Shown: piece after piece, positions 19,464 to 26,428 of the stretch
How the letters are laid out: the number at the start of each line of letters is the position of its first letter
Numbering within the stretch: the stretch's first letter is position 1
Origin: Trebonia sp963785645
GTDB taxonomy: Bacteria; Actinomycetota; Actinomycetes; Streptosporangiales; Streptosporangiaceae
Reading direction: 5' to 3'
Length of the DNA: 64,000 nt
Assembly (NCBI GenBank): GCA_963785645.1
Contig: CAWAWG010000006.1
Span: forward strand, 620,001-684,000
The notes under the pieces: generated by a model
What the model saw: the letters and a program-made list of their open reading frames with translations, nothing else
Database searches by the model: none
Told to the model about the DNA's origin: nothing
Translations under genes and position numbers: made by a program

Positions 19464-20741
19464 ATGTCGTCAATCACGCCCTACGTGTCGGTCTTCACTC
19501 CCAGCCACCGCCCTACCTACCTGAACGAGGCGTACGCCTCGCTCCAGCGGCAGAGCTTCCCCGACTGGGAGTGGATCGTCCTTCTCAACAAGGGTGCCCG
19601 CTGGGTGCCGCCCCATCCTGACCCCCGTGTGCGGGTGGTCACCGACAACCGCACGGCCGGCGTGGGCCACGCGAAGCAGCGAGCCTGCGCCGAGGCGCAG
19701 GGCGAGATCCTCGTCGAGCTCGACCATGACGACCTGCTGGCGAGCCATGCCCTTGAAGCGATCGTCAAGGCGCGCGCCGACGACCCGACGGCCACCCTTC
19801 TGTACAGCCACTTCGCCCAGATCAGGGCAGATGGCAGCCGGGACGACTCGATCTTCGACCGCAGCGCCGGCTGGACGTATAACGAGATAACCATCGATGG
19901 CAAGGACCTCCAGTACGCGGTCGCGCTAGCGCCCACGCCGCACAACGTCTCCTACATCTGGTGGGCGCCCAATCATGTCCGGGCCTTCCCGAGGGAGGCC
20001 TACCTGGCCGCCGGCGGCTACGACCCGCAACGGACCGTCCTCGACGACCAGGACCTGATGTGCCGGCTGTACCAGCTGGGCCCGTTCCACCTCATCGACG
20101 ACTGTCTGTACCTGCAGCGCATGCACGAGCACAACACCCAGCGAGACGCCAAGACCAACGCCTTCATCCAGCAGGAGACCATCGCTCTCTACGACCGCAA
20201 CATAGAGGGGAACGCGCTCGCCTGGGCCAAACGTGAGGGTCTCCTGGCGCTGGACTTCGGCGCAGCGCACGGTCGGCCTGACGGGTACCTGGGGGTTGAC
20301 CAGCACGACGGACCGAACGTCGGCATAGTCGCCACGCTGCCGCACCCGCTCGACCTGCCCGACAGCTCTGTCGGCGTGATCCGTGCCTTCGACTTCATGG
20401 AGCACGTCGCCGACAAGGTCGCCCTCATCAATGAGCTGTATCGCCTACTCGCCCCGGGCGGCCTGCTGCTCAGCATGACGCCGAGCACAGACGGCCGGGG
20501 GGCCTTCCAGGACCCGACCCACGTCGCCTTCTACAACGAGAACTCGTTCTGGTATTACACGGAGGCCAACTTCCGTAAGTACGTACCGGAGATAACCGCT
20601 AAATTCCAGAGTTCACGGATATACACCGCGTATCCGACTGAATGGCACGCCGAACATGACATCTCGTATGTCACGGCGAACCTCATCGCGCTCAAGGAAC
20701 CAATGGAGCGCAATGGCGGTGCCTACCTCTGGGAATCATGA
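19464..20741 (+). CDS. Family 2 glycosyltransferase fused to methyltransferase-like domain
   Basis: 425 residues from ATG 19464, 22 bases after the TPR stop; the in-frame codons upstream overlap the TPR gene in another frame. Residues 1-225 are a GT-A glycosyltransferase: VSVFTPSHRPTYLNEAYASL, ILVELDHDDLLASHALEAI with the metal-binding DHDD in the place of DXD, and GGYDPQRTVLDDQDLMCRLY. Residues 235-425 look like a class I methyltransferase of the short type: LALDFGAAHGRPDGYLGVDQ, LPDSSVGVIRAFDFMEHV and LYRLLAPGGLLLSMTPST. No membrane helices are present. It would transfer and possibly methylate a sugar on a surface glycan or glycoprotein. Donor and acceptor are unknown. The ribosome site is weak, suggesting coupling to the TPR gene. 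Confidence 0.8.
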   Translation: MSSITPYVSVFTPSHRPTYLNEAYASLQRQSFPDWEWIVLLNKGARWVPPHPDPRVRVVTDNRTAGVGHAKQRACAEAQGEILVELDHDDLLASHALEAIVKARADDPTATLLYSHFAQIRADGSRDDSIFDRSAGWTYNEITIDGKDLQYAVALAPTPHNVSYIWWAPNHVRAFPREAYLAAGGYDPQRTVLDDQDLMCRLYQLGPFHLIDDCLYLQRMHEHNTQRDAKTNAFIQQETIALYDRNIEGNALAWAKREGLLALDFGAAHGRPDGYLGVDQHDGPNVGIVATLPHPLDLPDSSVGVIRAFDFMEHVADKVALINELYRLLAPGGLLLSMTPSTDGRGAFQDPTHVAFYNENSFWYYTEANFRKYVPEITAKFQSSRIYTAYPTEWHAEHDISYVTANLIALKEPMERNGGAYLWES

Positions 20742-20744
20742 CCG

Positions 20745-20860
20745 CCTGCGCCTGAAAGCCGTGTCGCCGACGAGGACTACCTCTCAGGCACCAGGGACCG
20801 GCCTGACAGGCAAATCTGAAGCCGATGGGTGACAGATGGGGAGTCAGGGCTGGGGAGGCT
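20745..20860 (+). ncRNA. Glycine-riboswitch-like leader, possibly partial
   Basis: The leader of the gcvP fragment contains GAGGACTACCTCTCAGGCA, then CCAGGGAC and later GGTGACAGATGGGGAG. These match the conserved CUCUCAGG-YA-AGGAC and GACAG parts of glycine aptamers, which commonly precede gcv genes. The 5' aptamer half (GGGAGAGC...) is not clear because the preceding gene ends at 20741. Call rests on motif recognition and gene context; a covariance-model search would decide. Confidence 0.5.
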
Positions 20861-20863
20861 TCA

Positions 20864-21180
20864 ATGCAGCGCGATTTGTCCGTTTCTGATCCGTTTGCGG
20901 CCAGGCACATCGGCCCGTCCAGCGACGACCAGCGGGCGATGCTCGCCACCCTCGGCTACGAAACGCTCGACGACCTGATCAAGGCCGCGCTGCCGGCCGA
21001 GATCCCGGACGGCTCGCACGCGGCGCAGTCGCTGGCGAAGCTGCCCCCGCCAGGACCGAGACCCAGGCCCTGGCCAACCTCCGCCGGCTGGCCGCTCGCA
21101 ACACGGTGCGGATATCGATGATCGGCCTCGGCTACTACGCCACCAACACCCCCGCGGTGATCCGCAGGAACGTGCTCGAG
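20864..21180 (+). pseudogene. gcvP: gcvP 5' fragment (glycine dehydrogenase), cut by intron
   Basis: Starts at ATG 20864 behind GGGGAGG. The translation is the typical N-terminus of the glycine cleavage P-protein: DPFAARHIGPSSDDQRAMLA, TLGYETLDDLIKAALPAEIP. After a one-base slip near 21050 it continues RTETQALANLRRLAARNTV, MIGLGYYATNTPAVIRRNVL and stops at the codon GAG 21178-21180. Full GcvP is about 950 residues, so nearly 90% is missing, including the pyridoxal-phosphate lysine. Beyond 21180 the sequence is a group II intron end in antisense orientation. The rest of gcvP is not in this window. Confidence 0.85.
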
Positions 21181-21529
21181 GTAGGGTCGGGGACTGGCAC
21201 GGTGGCTCGCTGGTTTTAGGGCCTGGGGCCTTCGTGGCCGCCGGTTTCCCGGTCGGTTGTGCCACCCCAGTGTCCTTGGCCAGGTCTGCTCCGTTTCCAG
21301 TCCCCGCCGCCTCGAACCGTGCATGCGGTTCTCCCGCACACGGCTCACCGACGCTGTTCACCGTCGGCATTCGGCTTTCCCCGCCAGGGCTTTCCTGCCC
21401 TGGGAGGGACGGGGATCCCGTACAAGCTGATCAGGCCCAGGTCTGCAGGTGATGAGTTGACCATGACCTTCCGCCCGAAGCTGCGCCTGCTGCGGTGCTT
21501 CCTGCTGATGAACAGCGCGAGCCGCATCC
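21181..21529 (-). mobile_element. 3' remnant of a group II intron (domain V and end)
   Basis: On the minus strand, 21314-21346 folds as intron domain V. Lower stem GAGCCGTG pairs with CACGGTTC, upper stem TGCGG with CCGCA, and the catalytic AGC triad sits in GAGCCG. It directly follows the stop of a reverse-transcriptase C-terminus. The element ends on the minus strand in ...CCCTAC next to gcvP, consistent with the usual 3' terminal AY. The stretch between domain V and that end is about 130 bases, longer than a plain domain VI. Everything 5' of the last 60 maturase codons has been replaced at 21529 by permease DNA, so it cannot move. Confidence 0.8.
21345..21529 (-). pseudogene. Group II intron reverse transcriptase/maturase, C-terminal fragment
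   Basis: About 60 residues remain: RLALFISRKHRSRRSFGRKV, MVNSSPADLGLISLYGIPVP and KPWRGKPNADGEQRR, ending at TGA 21345-21347. The pattern (basic RKHRRSRRFG, then LGLISLYG and a W-R-KPNA-GE-RR tail) is the C-terminal end of bacterial intron-encoded maturases, and the stop overlaps the start of domain V as it does in intact introns. The polymerase domain is gone. The 5' break coincides exactly with the start of repeat R1 copy 2. Confidence 0.8.
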
Positions 21530-21805
21530 ACCCTGGTCGCCGTCATCGGCTGGAACACCATCGCCACCGGCATCCTCTACCTGGCCAGCTTCCTCGGCTC
21601 TGTCCGCGATCTGGTCCTGCTGATCGCACTCGGCGGCCTGTTCCCCGGGCAGCAGTCCGGCACCCGCGCCCATCCCGGCTCAAGCATCGCCCTGAACAAC
21701 TTCAAGCTGCCGATGCCAGCCGCCGCCGCCGCCCTCGTCCTCCTCGCCTGGACCGTCATCCCCGTCATCATCGGCGCGCGGCGTACGAGAACCCGGGATG
21801 CCTAG
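21529..21805 (+). pseudogene. ABC-2 type permease 3' fragment (copy 2)
   Basis: About 90 C-terminal residues of the same permease as 15664-16247, here in an unbroken frame (VAVIGWNTIATGILYLASFL ... TRTRDA, stop at 21803-21805). It lacks any start and abuts the intron remnant at 21529. Comparison shows that copy 1 carries an extra C in CCCTCGGTCGCC. The downstream 110 bases are also shared with copy 1. Confidence 0.8.
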
Positions 21806-21919
21806 GAACCACGGCCGGACCAGCGCCGCGCCGCGGCCGCACGGCACGGCACGGCACGGATTCCGCGAACGCCCCGGCTTGCTCAAATACCCCGCTTCGT
21901 CAAATGCAGGGCCGGGGCG
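21529..21919. repeat. Direct repeat R1, copy 2 (391 bp)
   Basis: Second copy of 15970-16356, same orientation, at least 97% identical by eye. It ends at GGGCCGGGGCG 21919, after which the sequence leads into the methyltransferase ribosome site, whereas copy 1 continues into unrelated DNA. This makes permease-methyltransferase the likely ancestral neighbourhood. Confidence 0.9.
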
Positions 21920-21966
21920 CGAGAGACTGGGTCCGGGACCATCACCTCGCGGAGAGGGACTGACTC

Positions 21967-22572
21967 ATGACGGAACAAGCGCACCCGGAGTGGGACGCAA
22001 GCTACACGGCCGGCTCGCCGGCTCCGTGGGACATCGGCCGGCCGCAGCCCGCCTTCGTCCGGCTCGCGGACGAGGGCCGCCTGACCGGGCGCCTTCTCGA
22101 CGCCGGCTGCGGCACCGGCGAGAACACCCTGCTCGCCGCCGGTCACGGAGCCGATGCCACCGGCATCGACGTCGCACCGACCGCGATCGCGCGGGCCCGC
22201 GCGAAAGCGTCAGAGCGGGGGCTGACCGCCCGGTTCGAGGTCGCGGACGCGCTCGACCTCGGCCGCCTCGCCCTCACCGCCGACACCGTGATCGACAGCG
22301 GGGTGTTCCATATATTCGGCGACGACGCCCGGCCCCGGTACGTCGCCAGCCTCGCGGCCGCGCTGAGACCAGGCGGCACCTGCTACCTCATGTGCTTCAG
22401 CGATCGGCAGCCAGGGACCTGGGGCCCGCGCCGCGTCCGCGCGGACGAGCTGCGCACAGCGTTCAGCGACGGCTGGACCGTCGAGTCGATCACCGCCGAC
22501 ACCTTCGAGATCAACCCGATAGAGAGCACGACGCAGGTCCAGGCCTGGCTAGCCGCGATCAGGCGCAACTAG
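21967..22572 (+). CDS. Class I SAM-dependent methyltransferase
   Basis: 201 residues with SAM motif I RLLDAGCGTGENTLLAAGHG, acidic post-I GIDVAPTAIARARAKA, motif II/III region FEVADALDLGRLALTADTVI and RPGGTCYLMCFSDRQPG. The N-terminus (PEWDASYTAGSPAPWDIGRP) resembles thiopurine-methyltransferase-like and halide methyltransferase-like proteins, in which W-D contacts form part of the active-site lid. The ribosome site GGAGAGGGA precedes ATG 21967. The gene is intact. Its last 235 bases recur at 26167, after the NLR-like gene. Substrate unknown. Confidence 0.88.
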   Translation: MTEQAHPEWDASYTAGSPAPWDIGRPQPAFVRLADEGRLTGRLLDAGCGTGENTLLAAGHGADATGIDVAPTAIARARAKASERGLTARFEVADALDLGRLALTADTVIDSGVFHIFGDDARPRYVASLAAALRPGGTCYLMCFSDRQPGTWGPRRVRADELRTAFSDGWTVESITADTFEINPIESTTQVQAWLAAIRRN

Positions 22573-22575
22573 CGG
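22341..22575. repeat. Direct repeat R2, copy 1 (235 bp)
   Basis: The 3' end of the methyltransferase gene and its stop (CTAGCGG). It is repeated at 26167-26401 in the same orientation with about ten substitutions and no indel that I can see. This copy belongs to the intact gene. Confidence 0.9.
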
Positions 22576-22986
22576 ACCATGCCTCCGCACGGGCCCGGTT
22601 GCTTCACTCCGCGTTCGGCGCTCGGACTTCGGCGCCGTGGGCTTTTCTGTTTACCTCACGTCATGCGTGCTCGTCTCGAAGGAAGCACACAGCAACTGTT
22701 CGGCGTGGCGTTTTACTGCATCGCAGAACTTCCGGCTATCGGAGCAGAACAGGTTGATCTGCTGCCCCACCGCCGGATGATGTTGCCTGTGACGGCGGTC
22801 TGAACTGGGCGGGCAATGTCAACCTGGATGGCCCACGGTCCAGCGGGTTGATGAGCACGGAATCAAGCTGAGAAATCACCTGTTGGGAAGCTAGTCTTGT
22901 CTCTAGATATGCGGTTACGAGATCCGGTTTGGCAAGTGTCTTAACATGAACACGGAAGTCACAGGTAGCGATTGTTGCAGGTGTGA
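22573..22986. other. Intergenic region upstream of the NLR-like gene
   Basis: About 410 bases, of lower G+C than the surrounding host genes. No open frame with credible coding character was found. It should carry the promoter of the NLR-like gene; AGGTG lies a few bases before the ATG at 22987. No small partner gene is convincing on either strand. Confidence 0.45.
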
Positions 22987-25900
22987 ATGAAGTCACGCCA
23001 GGTTTTTCTGAGCCACACCTCTGATATGGCACAGTTCCCAGAAGGGCGGTCGTTCGTGCAGGCCGCCTTGGATGCTGTGGGCCGTGCTCGGCTGGCTCCT
23101 GTAGATATGCGGTACTTCTCTGCACGGGACGGCATGCCGGCCGATTACTGCCAGCAGCAGGTGCGCTCTTGTGATATCTATGTGGTGATCGTTGGATTTC
23201 GGTACGGATCACTCGTGACAGGGCAGGGCCTCTCCTATACTGAAATTGAGTTCCTGACAGCCAGTGCAGCCGGGTTGCCGCGGCTCGCATTCTTGCTGGC
23301 GGAGAACATTTGTCCCGCTTCCCTGGCTGACGTCGACCTGAGCTTGGTGGAAGGATTCCGGAAAAGGCTAACGGAGGCTGGGCTTCTTATCCGTGAATTC
23401 ACATCAAGTGACACCCTGGAATTGGAAGTCTTCCACGCGCTCAGTGAGATTTCGAGAGGATCAACGGATATTCTCCTTAATCAACCGGAGCCCGGGGCTA
23501 CGCTTCTATGGGGAATACAGGAAGATCCAGGACTGGATGTCAAGGAAGCTCATGGGAGGCGCACCCTAATTCCACCGTTCCCGCAGATCTGGAATGTGCC
23601 CAACCGGAATGCTGATTTTACCGGGCGTACAACTATCATAGAACGACTTCATGAAGCGCTAGCGGGCGATGGTAGAGCGGCAGTCCTGGCACAGACTCTG
23701 TACGGGCTTGGCGGGGTCGGCAAGACCCAGGTGGCGCTGGAATACGCGCACCGTTTCAAGAGCGACTACGACCTGATCTGGTGGATACCCGCGGAGCAGC
23801 CGCAGGCGATCAGCCTGGCACTTGCCGAGCTTGCCAGCCGACTTGGAATTCAGACCAGCGACAACGCCACTGAGGCAGCTAGCGTTGCCCTGGACAAGCT
23901 TCGCCGTGGTGCTGGAGGCCGGTGGCTGCTCGTCTTCGACAACGCCGAGGATCCCGCGGACTTGGACCCATTCCTGCCTGGCGGCCCAGGGCACGTCATC
24001 GTCACCTCTCGGAACCATGCGTGGACACGCTACGCCCACCCAGTAGAACTGAACGTGTTCAGTCGGGAGGAGAGTACTGCGCACCTCATGCAGCATGTTC
24101 CGGGGCTGGACAAGGACAGCGCAGCGAGAATAGCGGACGCTGTGGGCGACCTGCCGCTGGCGGTCGGGCAGGCCGCCGCCTGGCTAGCCGAGACCGGTAT
24201 GCCAGCGTCCCTGTACGTTGAACGACTGGAGAGGCAGGCCGCTGATGCCTTGGGGCTGAGTAAACCGTTCGGTTACGCAATGCCGGTAGCAGCGACCTGG
24301 AACCTCTCGCTGCAGCGGCTGAAGGAGCGCGCCCCAGCGGCCGTGCGTCTCTTGCAGATTCTGGCATTCTGCTCGCCTGAGCCGATCTCTGCGACCCTGC
24401 TGTACGGGGATGAAATGAACGCGGCGCTGCTACCCCTTGACGAAGCACTGCGCGACAGGCTCACCCTCGGCACGGTGATCAGGGAGGCTGGCCGTCTGGC
24501 CCTGATCAAGGTGAACCGGGCTAGCACGTCGGTCCAGATGCACCGGCTAGTTCAGGCGGTGATCCGTTCACAGATGACCGCCAACCAGCAAGCTGAGGCG
24601 CGGCACAGTGTGCACCGAATCTTGGCCGCGTCACGGCCCGGCTATGGGGATACAGACGATCCAGCGAACTGGTCGGTCTACGACATAATCTGGCCGCACC
24701 TTGAGCCCTCTCATGCGGAAGAGTGTGATGACGAGCGGACCCGCGAGTTGCTCATCGACTGGCTCCGCTATCAGCGCTTTCATGGCGAACTGCAGTCCGG
24801 GGCGGTGCTGGCCGACCGTCTCCAGCGGCTATGGACGCGCGATCTCGGCCCGGACAACCGGCAGACGTTGCAGGTGCAGTTTCAGCTCGCCAATATGCTG
24901 CGCGCCCAGGGCCGGTTCAGTACGGCCAGGAATCTGGACACACAGGTCCTCGGTCGACAGCGGGCTGTACTCGGGGCCAACCACAGCGACACCCTAGCCA
25001 CCGCCTACGGGCTGGCTGCCGATCTGCGCGGGCTCGGCGACTTCCGCCGCTCCCTGGCTCTGGACCGGAAAACCTACGCGAGCTTCAGGAAGCAGTTCGG
25101 CGCGGAGTATCCTCGAACTCTAACAGCTGCGCACAATCTGGCATGCTCGCTGCGTCTGGCAGGCGACTTCGCGGCTGCCCGCCGCCTCGACGAACGAACA
25201 TTGGAACGCCAGCAGCGGGTGTTCGGTCCCAATCATCCCTCGACTCTCCTGACGGCTGCGGAACTCGGCCGGGACTTGCGTGAGACCGGGGCCTTGCGCG
25301 AGTCGGTGAAGTTGCTGCGGGCGACCTATGACACATATCGGGCCGTAATTGGCGATGAGAGGGTACTAACTCTGTTCACAGCCAACTGCCTGGCCGTTTC
25401 CCTGAGAAGAGCGGGTGAATTCGATAACGCGATGCGACTGACCGAGGAAACCTATAGCCGCTTCCTGAAAATATACGGACCGCGAGCCCTCCACTCACTG
25501 TCGTGTGCGCTAAGCCTGGCGAGCGACTACTCCGCGCACGGCGATCACAGCCGAGGGCTAGATATCGCCACAGAAGTTCACGCCGGCTATCGGGAATCCC
25601 TCGGCAGCAACCACCCGCACACGCTGGTGGCCAGAAATAGCCAGATCATTTGCATGCGCGGCGTTGGCGACCTAACAGGTGCTCTCGCGCTCGGCGAGCA
25701 GACTGTATCTGCGATGCGCGTTCACCTTGGCCCAGATCATCCGCTCACGCTGTCATCCACCATCAACTTCGCAAATTGCCTTGGCGACACCCTGGATCTT
25801 CAGCGGGCTGCATTCTTGCAGCACGAGACAATAGCCGCACTTCAGAAATCCAGGGGACCCAAGCACCCTGACACATTGATCTGTGAAGCCAACCTCGCCG

Positions 25901-26058
25901 TCACTCTGCAAAAAGAAGGAGTCGTACACACGGCAGAACAGATCAGAAGGAGGTCACTGGAAAAGCTCATCCTCATCCTCGGGCCAGAGCACCCAGATGA
26001 AAATCTGCTGCAAAACTGGCAGTACATAAACTGTGATATTGAACCGCCGCCGATATAA
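22987..26058 (+). CDS. NLR-like STAND NTPase: DUF4062 - NB-ARC - TPR
   Basis: 1023 residues, intact. Residues 4-150: DUF4062, a TIR-like fold (VFLSHTSDM, SFVQAALDAVGRARLAPVDM, YFSARDGMPADYCQQQVRSC, IYVVIVGFRYGSL, GLSYTEIEFLTA). Residues 205-440: NB-ARC NTPase, entered by WNVPNRNADFTGR, with P-loop YGLGGVGKTQ (about 239-248), Walker B WLLVFDNAED (about 312-321), sensor-like VIVTSRN and GDLPLAVGQAAAWL. A winged-helix region follows, then about ten long TPR units (ANMLRAQGRFSTARNLDTQV, LGANHSDTLATAYGLAADLR, AHNLACSLRLAGDFAAARRL) to residue 1000. Third-position G+C is lower than in neighbours and the gene sits between direct repeats, both signs of transfer. The architecture fits ligand-sensing by TPR, NTP-driven assembly and an N-terminal effector or adaptor. 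It is related to the TPR protein of FxSxx-COOH systems, but no radical SAM gene or FxSxx peptide is present. Confidence 0.9.
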   Translation: MKSRQVFLSHTSDMAQFPEGRSFVQAALDAVGRARLAPVDMRYFSARDGMPADYCQQQVRSCDIYVVIVGFRYGSLVTGQGLSYTEIEFLTASAAGLPRLAFLLAENICPASLADVDLSLVEGFRKRLTEAGLLIREFTSSDTLELEVFHALSEISRGSTDILLNQPEPGATLLWGIQEDPGLDVKEAHGRRTLIPPFPQIWNVPNRNADFTGRTTIIERLHEALAGDGRAAVLAQTLYGLGGVGKTQVALEYAHRFKSDYDLIWWIPAEQPQAISLALAELASRLGIQTSDNATEAASVALDKLRRGAGGRWLLVFDNAEDPADLDPFLPGGPGHVIVTSRNHAWTRYAHPVELNVFSREESTAHLMQHVPGLDKDSAARIADAVGDLPLAVGQAAAWLAETGMPASLYVERLERQAADALGLSKPFGYAMPVAATWNLSLQRLKERAPAAVRLLQILAFCSPEPISATLLYGDEMNAALLPLDEALRDRLTLGTVIREAGRLALIKVNRASTSVQMHRLVQAVIRSQMTANQQAEARHSVHRILAASRPGYGDTDDPANWSVYDIIWPHLEPSHAEECDDERTRELLIDWLRYQRFHGELQSGAVLADRLQRLWTRDLGPDNRQTLQVQFQLANMLRAQGRFSTARNLDTQVLGRQRAVLGANHSDTLATAYGLAADLRGLGDFRRSLALDRKTYASFRKQFGAEYPRTLTAAHNLACSLRLAGDFAAARRLDERTLERQQRVFGPNHPSTLLTAAELGRDLRETGALRESVKLLRATYDTYRAVIGDERVLTLFTANCLAVSLRRAGEFDNAMRLTEETYSRFLKIYGPRALHSLSCALSLASDYSAHGDHSRGLDIATEVHAGYRESLGSNHPHTLVARNSQIICMRGVGDLTGALALGEQTVSAMRVHLGPDHPLTLSSTINFANCLGDTLDLQRAAFLQHETIAALQKSRGPKHPDTLICEANLAVTLQKEGVVHTAEQIRRRSLEKLILILGPEHPDENLLQNWQYINCDIEPPPI

Positions 26059-26075
26059 GAGTCGGCCAAACGCAC

Positions 26076-26096
26076 CCACCAGGTATTCCCTGGTGG
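26076..26096 (+). terminator. Hairpin downstream of NLR-like gene
   Basis: CCACCAGG, loop TATTC, CCTGGTGG: 8-bp stem starting 18 bases past the TAA at 26058. No T-run follows. It is placed to end the NLR-like transcript and, like the gene, lies inside the repeat-bounded islet. Confidence 0.6.
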
Positions 26097-26166
26097 AGCC
26101 CAGAAACTGACTAGCAGTCACTGAAGCACTCTCGTAAAGGCTTGCGGCAACGCCAACCCAGCCCGC

Positions 26167-26401
26167 CGTCGCCAGCCACGCGGCCGTGCTGAGACCAGGC
26201 GGCACCTGCTACCTGATGTGCTTCAGCGATCGGCAGCCAGGGATCTGGGGCCCGCGCCGCGTCCGCGCGGACGAGCTGCGCACAGCGTTCAGCGACGGCT
26301 GGACCGTCGAGTCGATCACCGCCGACACCTTCGAGATCAACCCAATGGAGGGCACGACGCAGGTCCAGGCCTGGCTAGCCGCGATCAGGCGCAACTAGCG
26401 G
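26167..26401 (+). pseudogene. Methyltransferase 3' end, second copy (repeat R2 copy 2)
   Basis: Duplicates 22341-22575: the reading frame encodes GGTCYLMCFSDRQPGIWGPR to the stop, with changes such as T-W to I-W and IEST to MEGT. It has no start and no 5' part, so it is a remnant. Together with copy 1 it brackets about 3.6 kb with the NLR-like gene. Divergence of several percent shows that the duplication is not recent, or that the second copy came from a related strain. Confidence 0.88.
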
Positions 26402-26428
26402 TACCGGCCGATTTCTGCCGTGGCCGGC

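Noticed and set aside
22987..26058. Complete FxSxx-COOH radical-SAM system
   Set aside because: The TPR-NTPase resembles its TPR component, but no radical SAM maturase, TIR-like FxsC gene or short FxSxx-ending peptide gene is found within reach on either strand.
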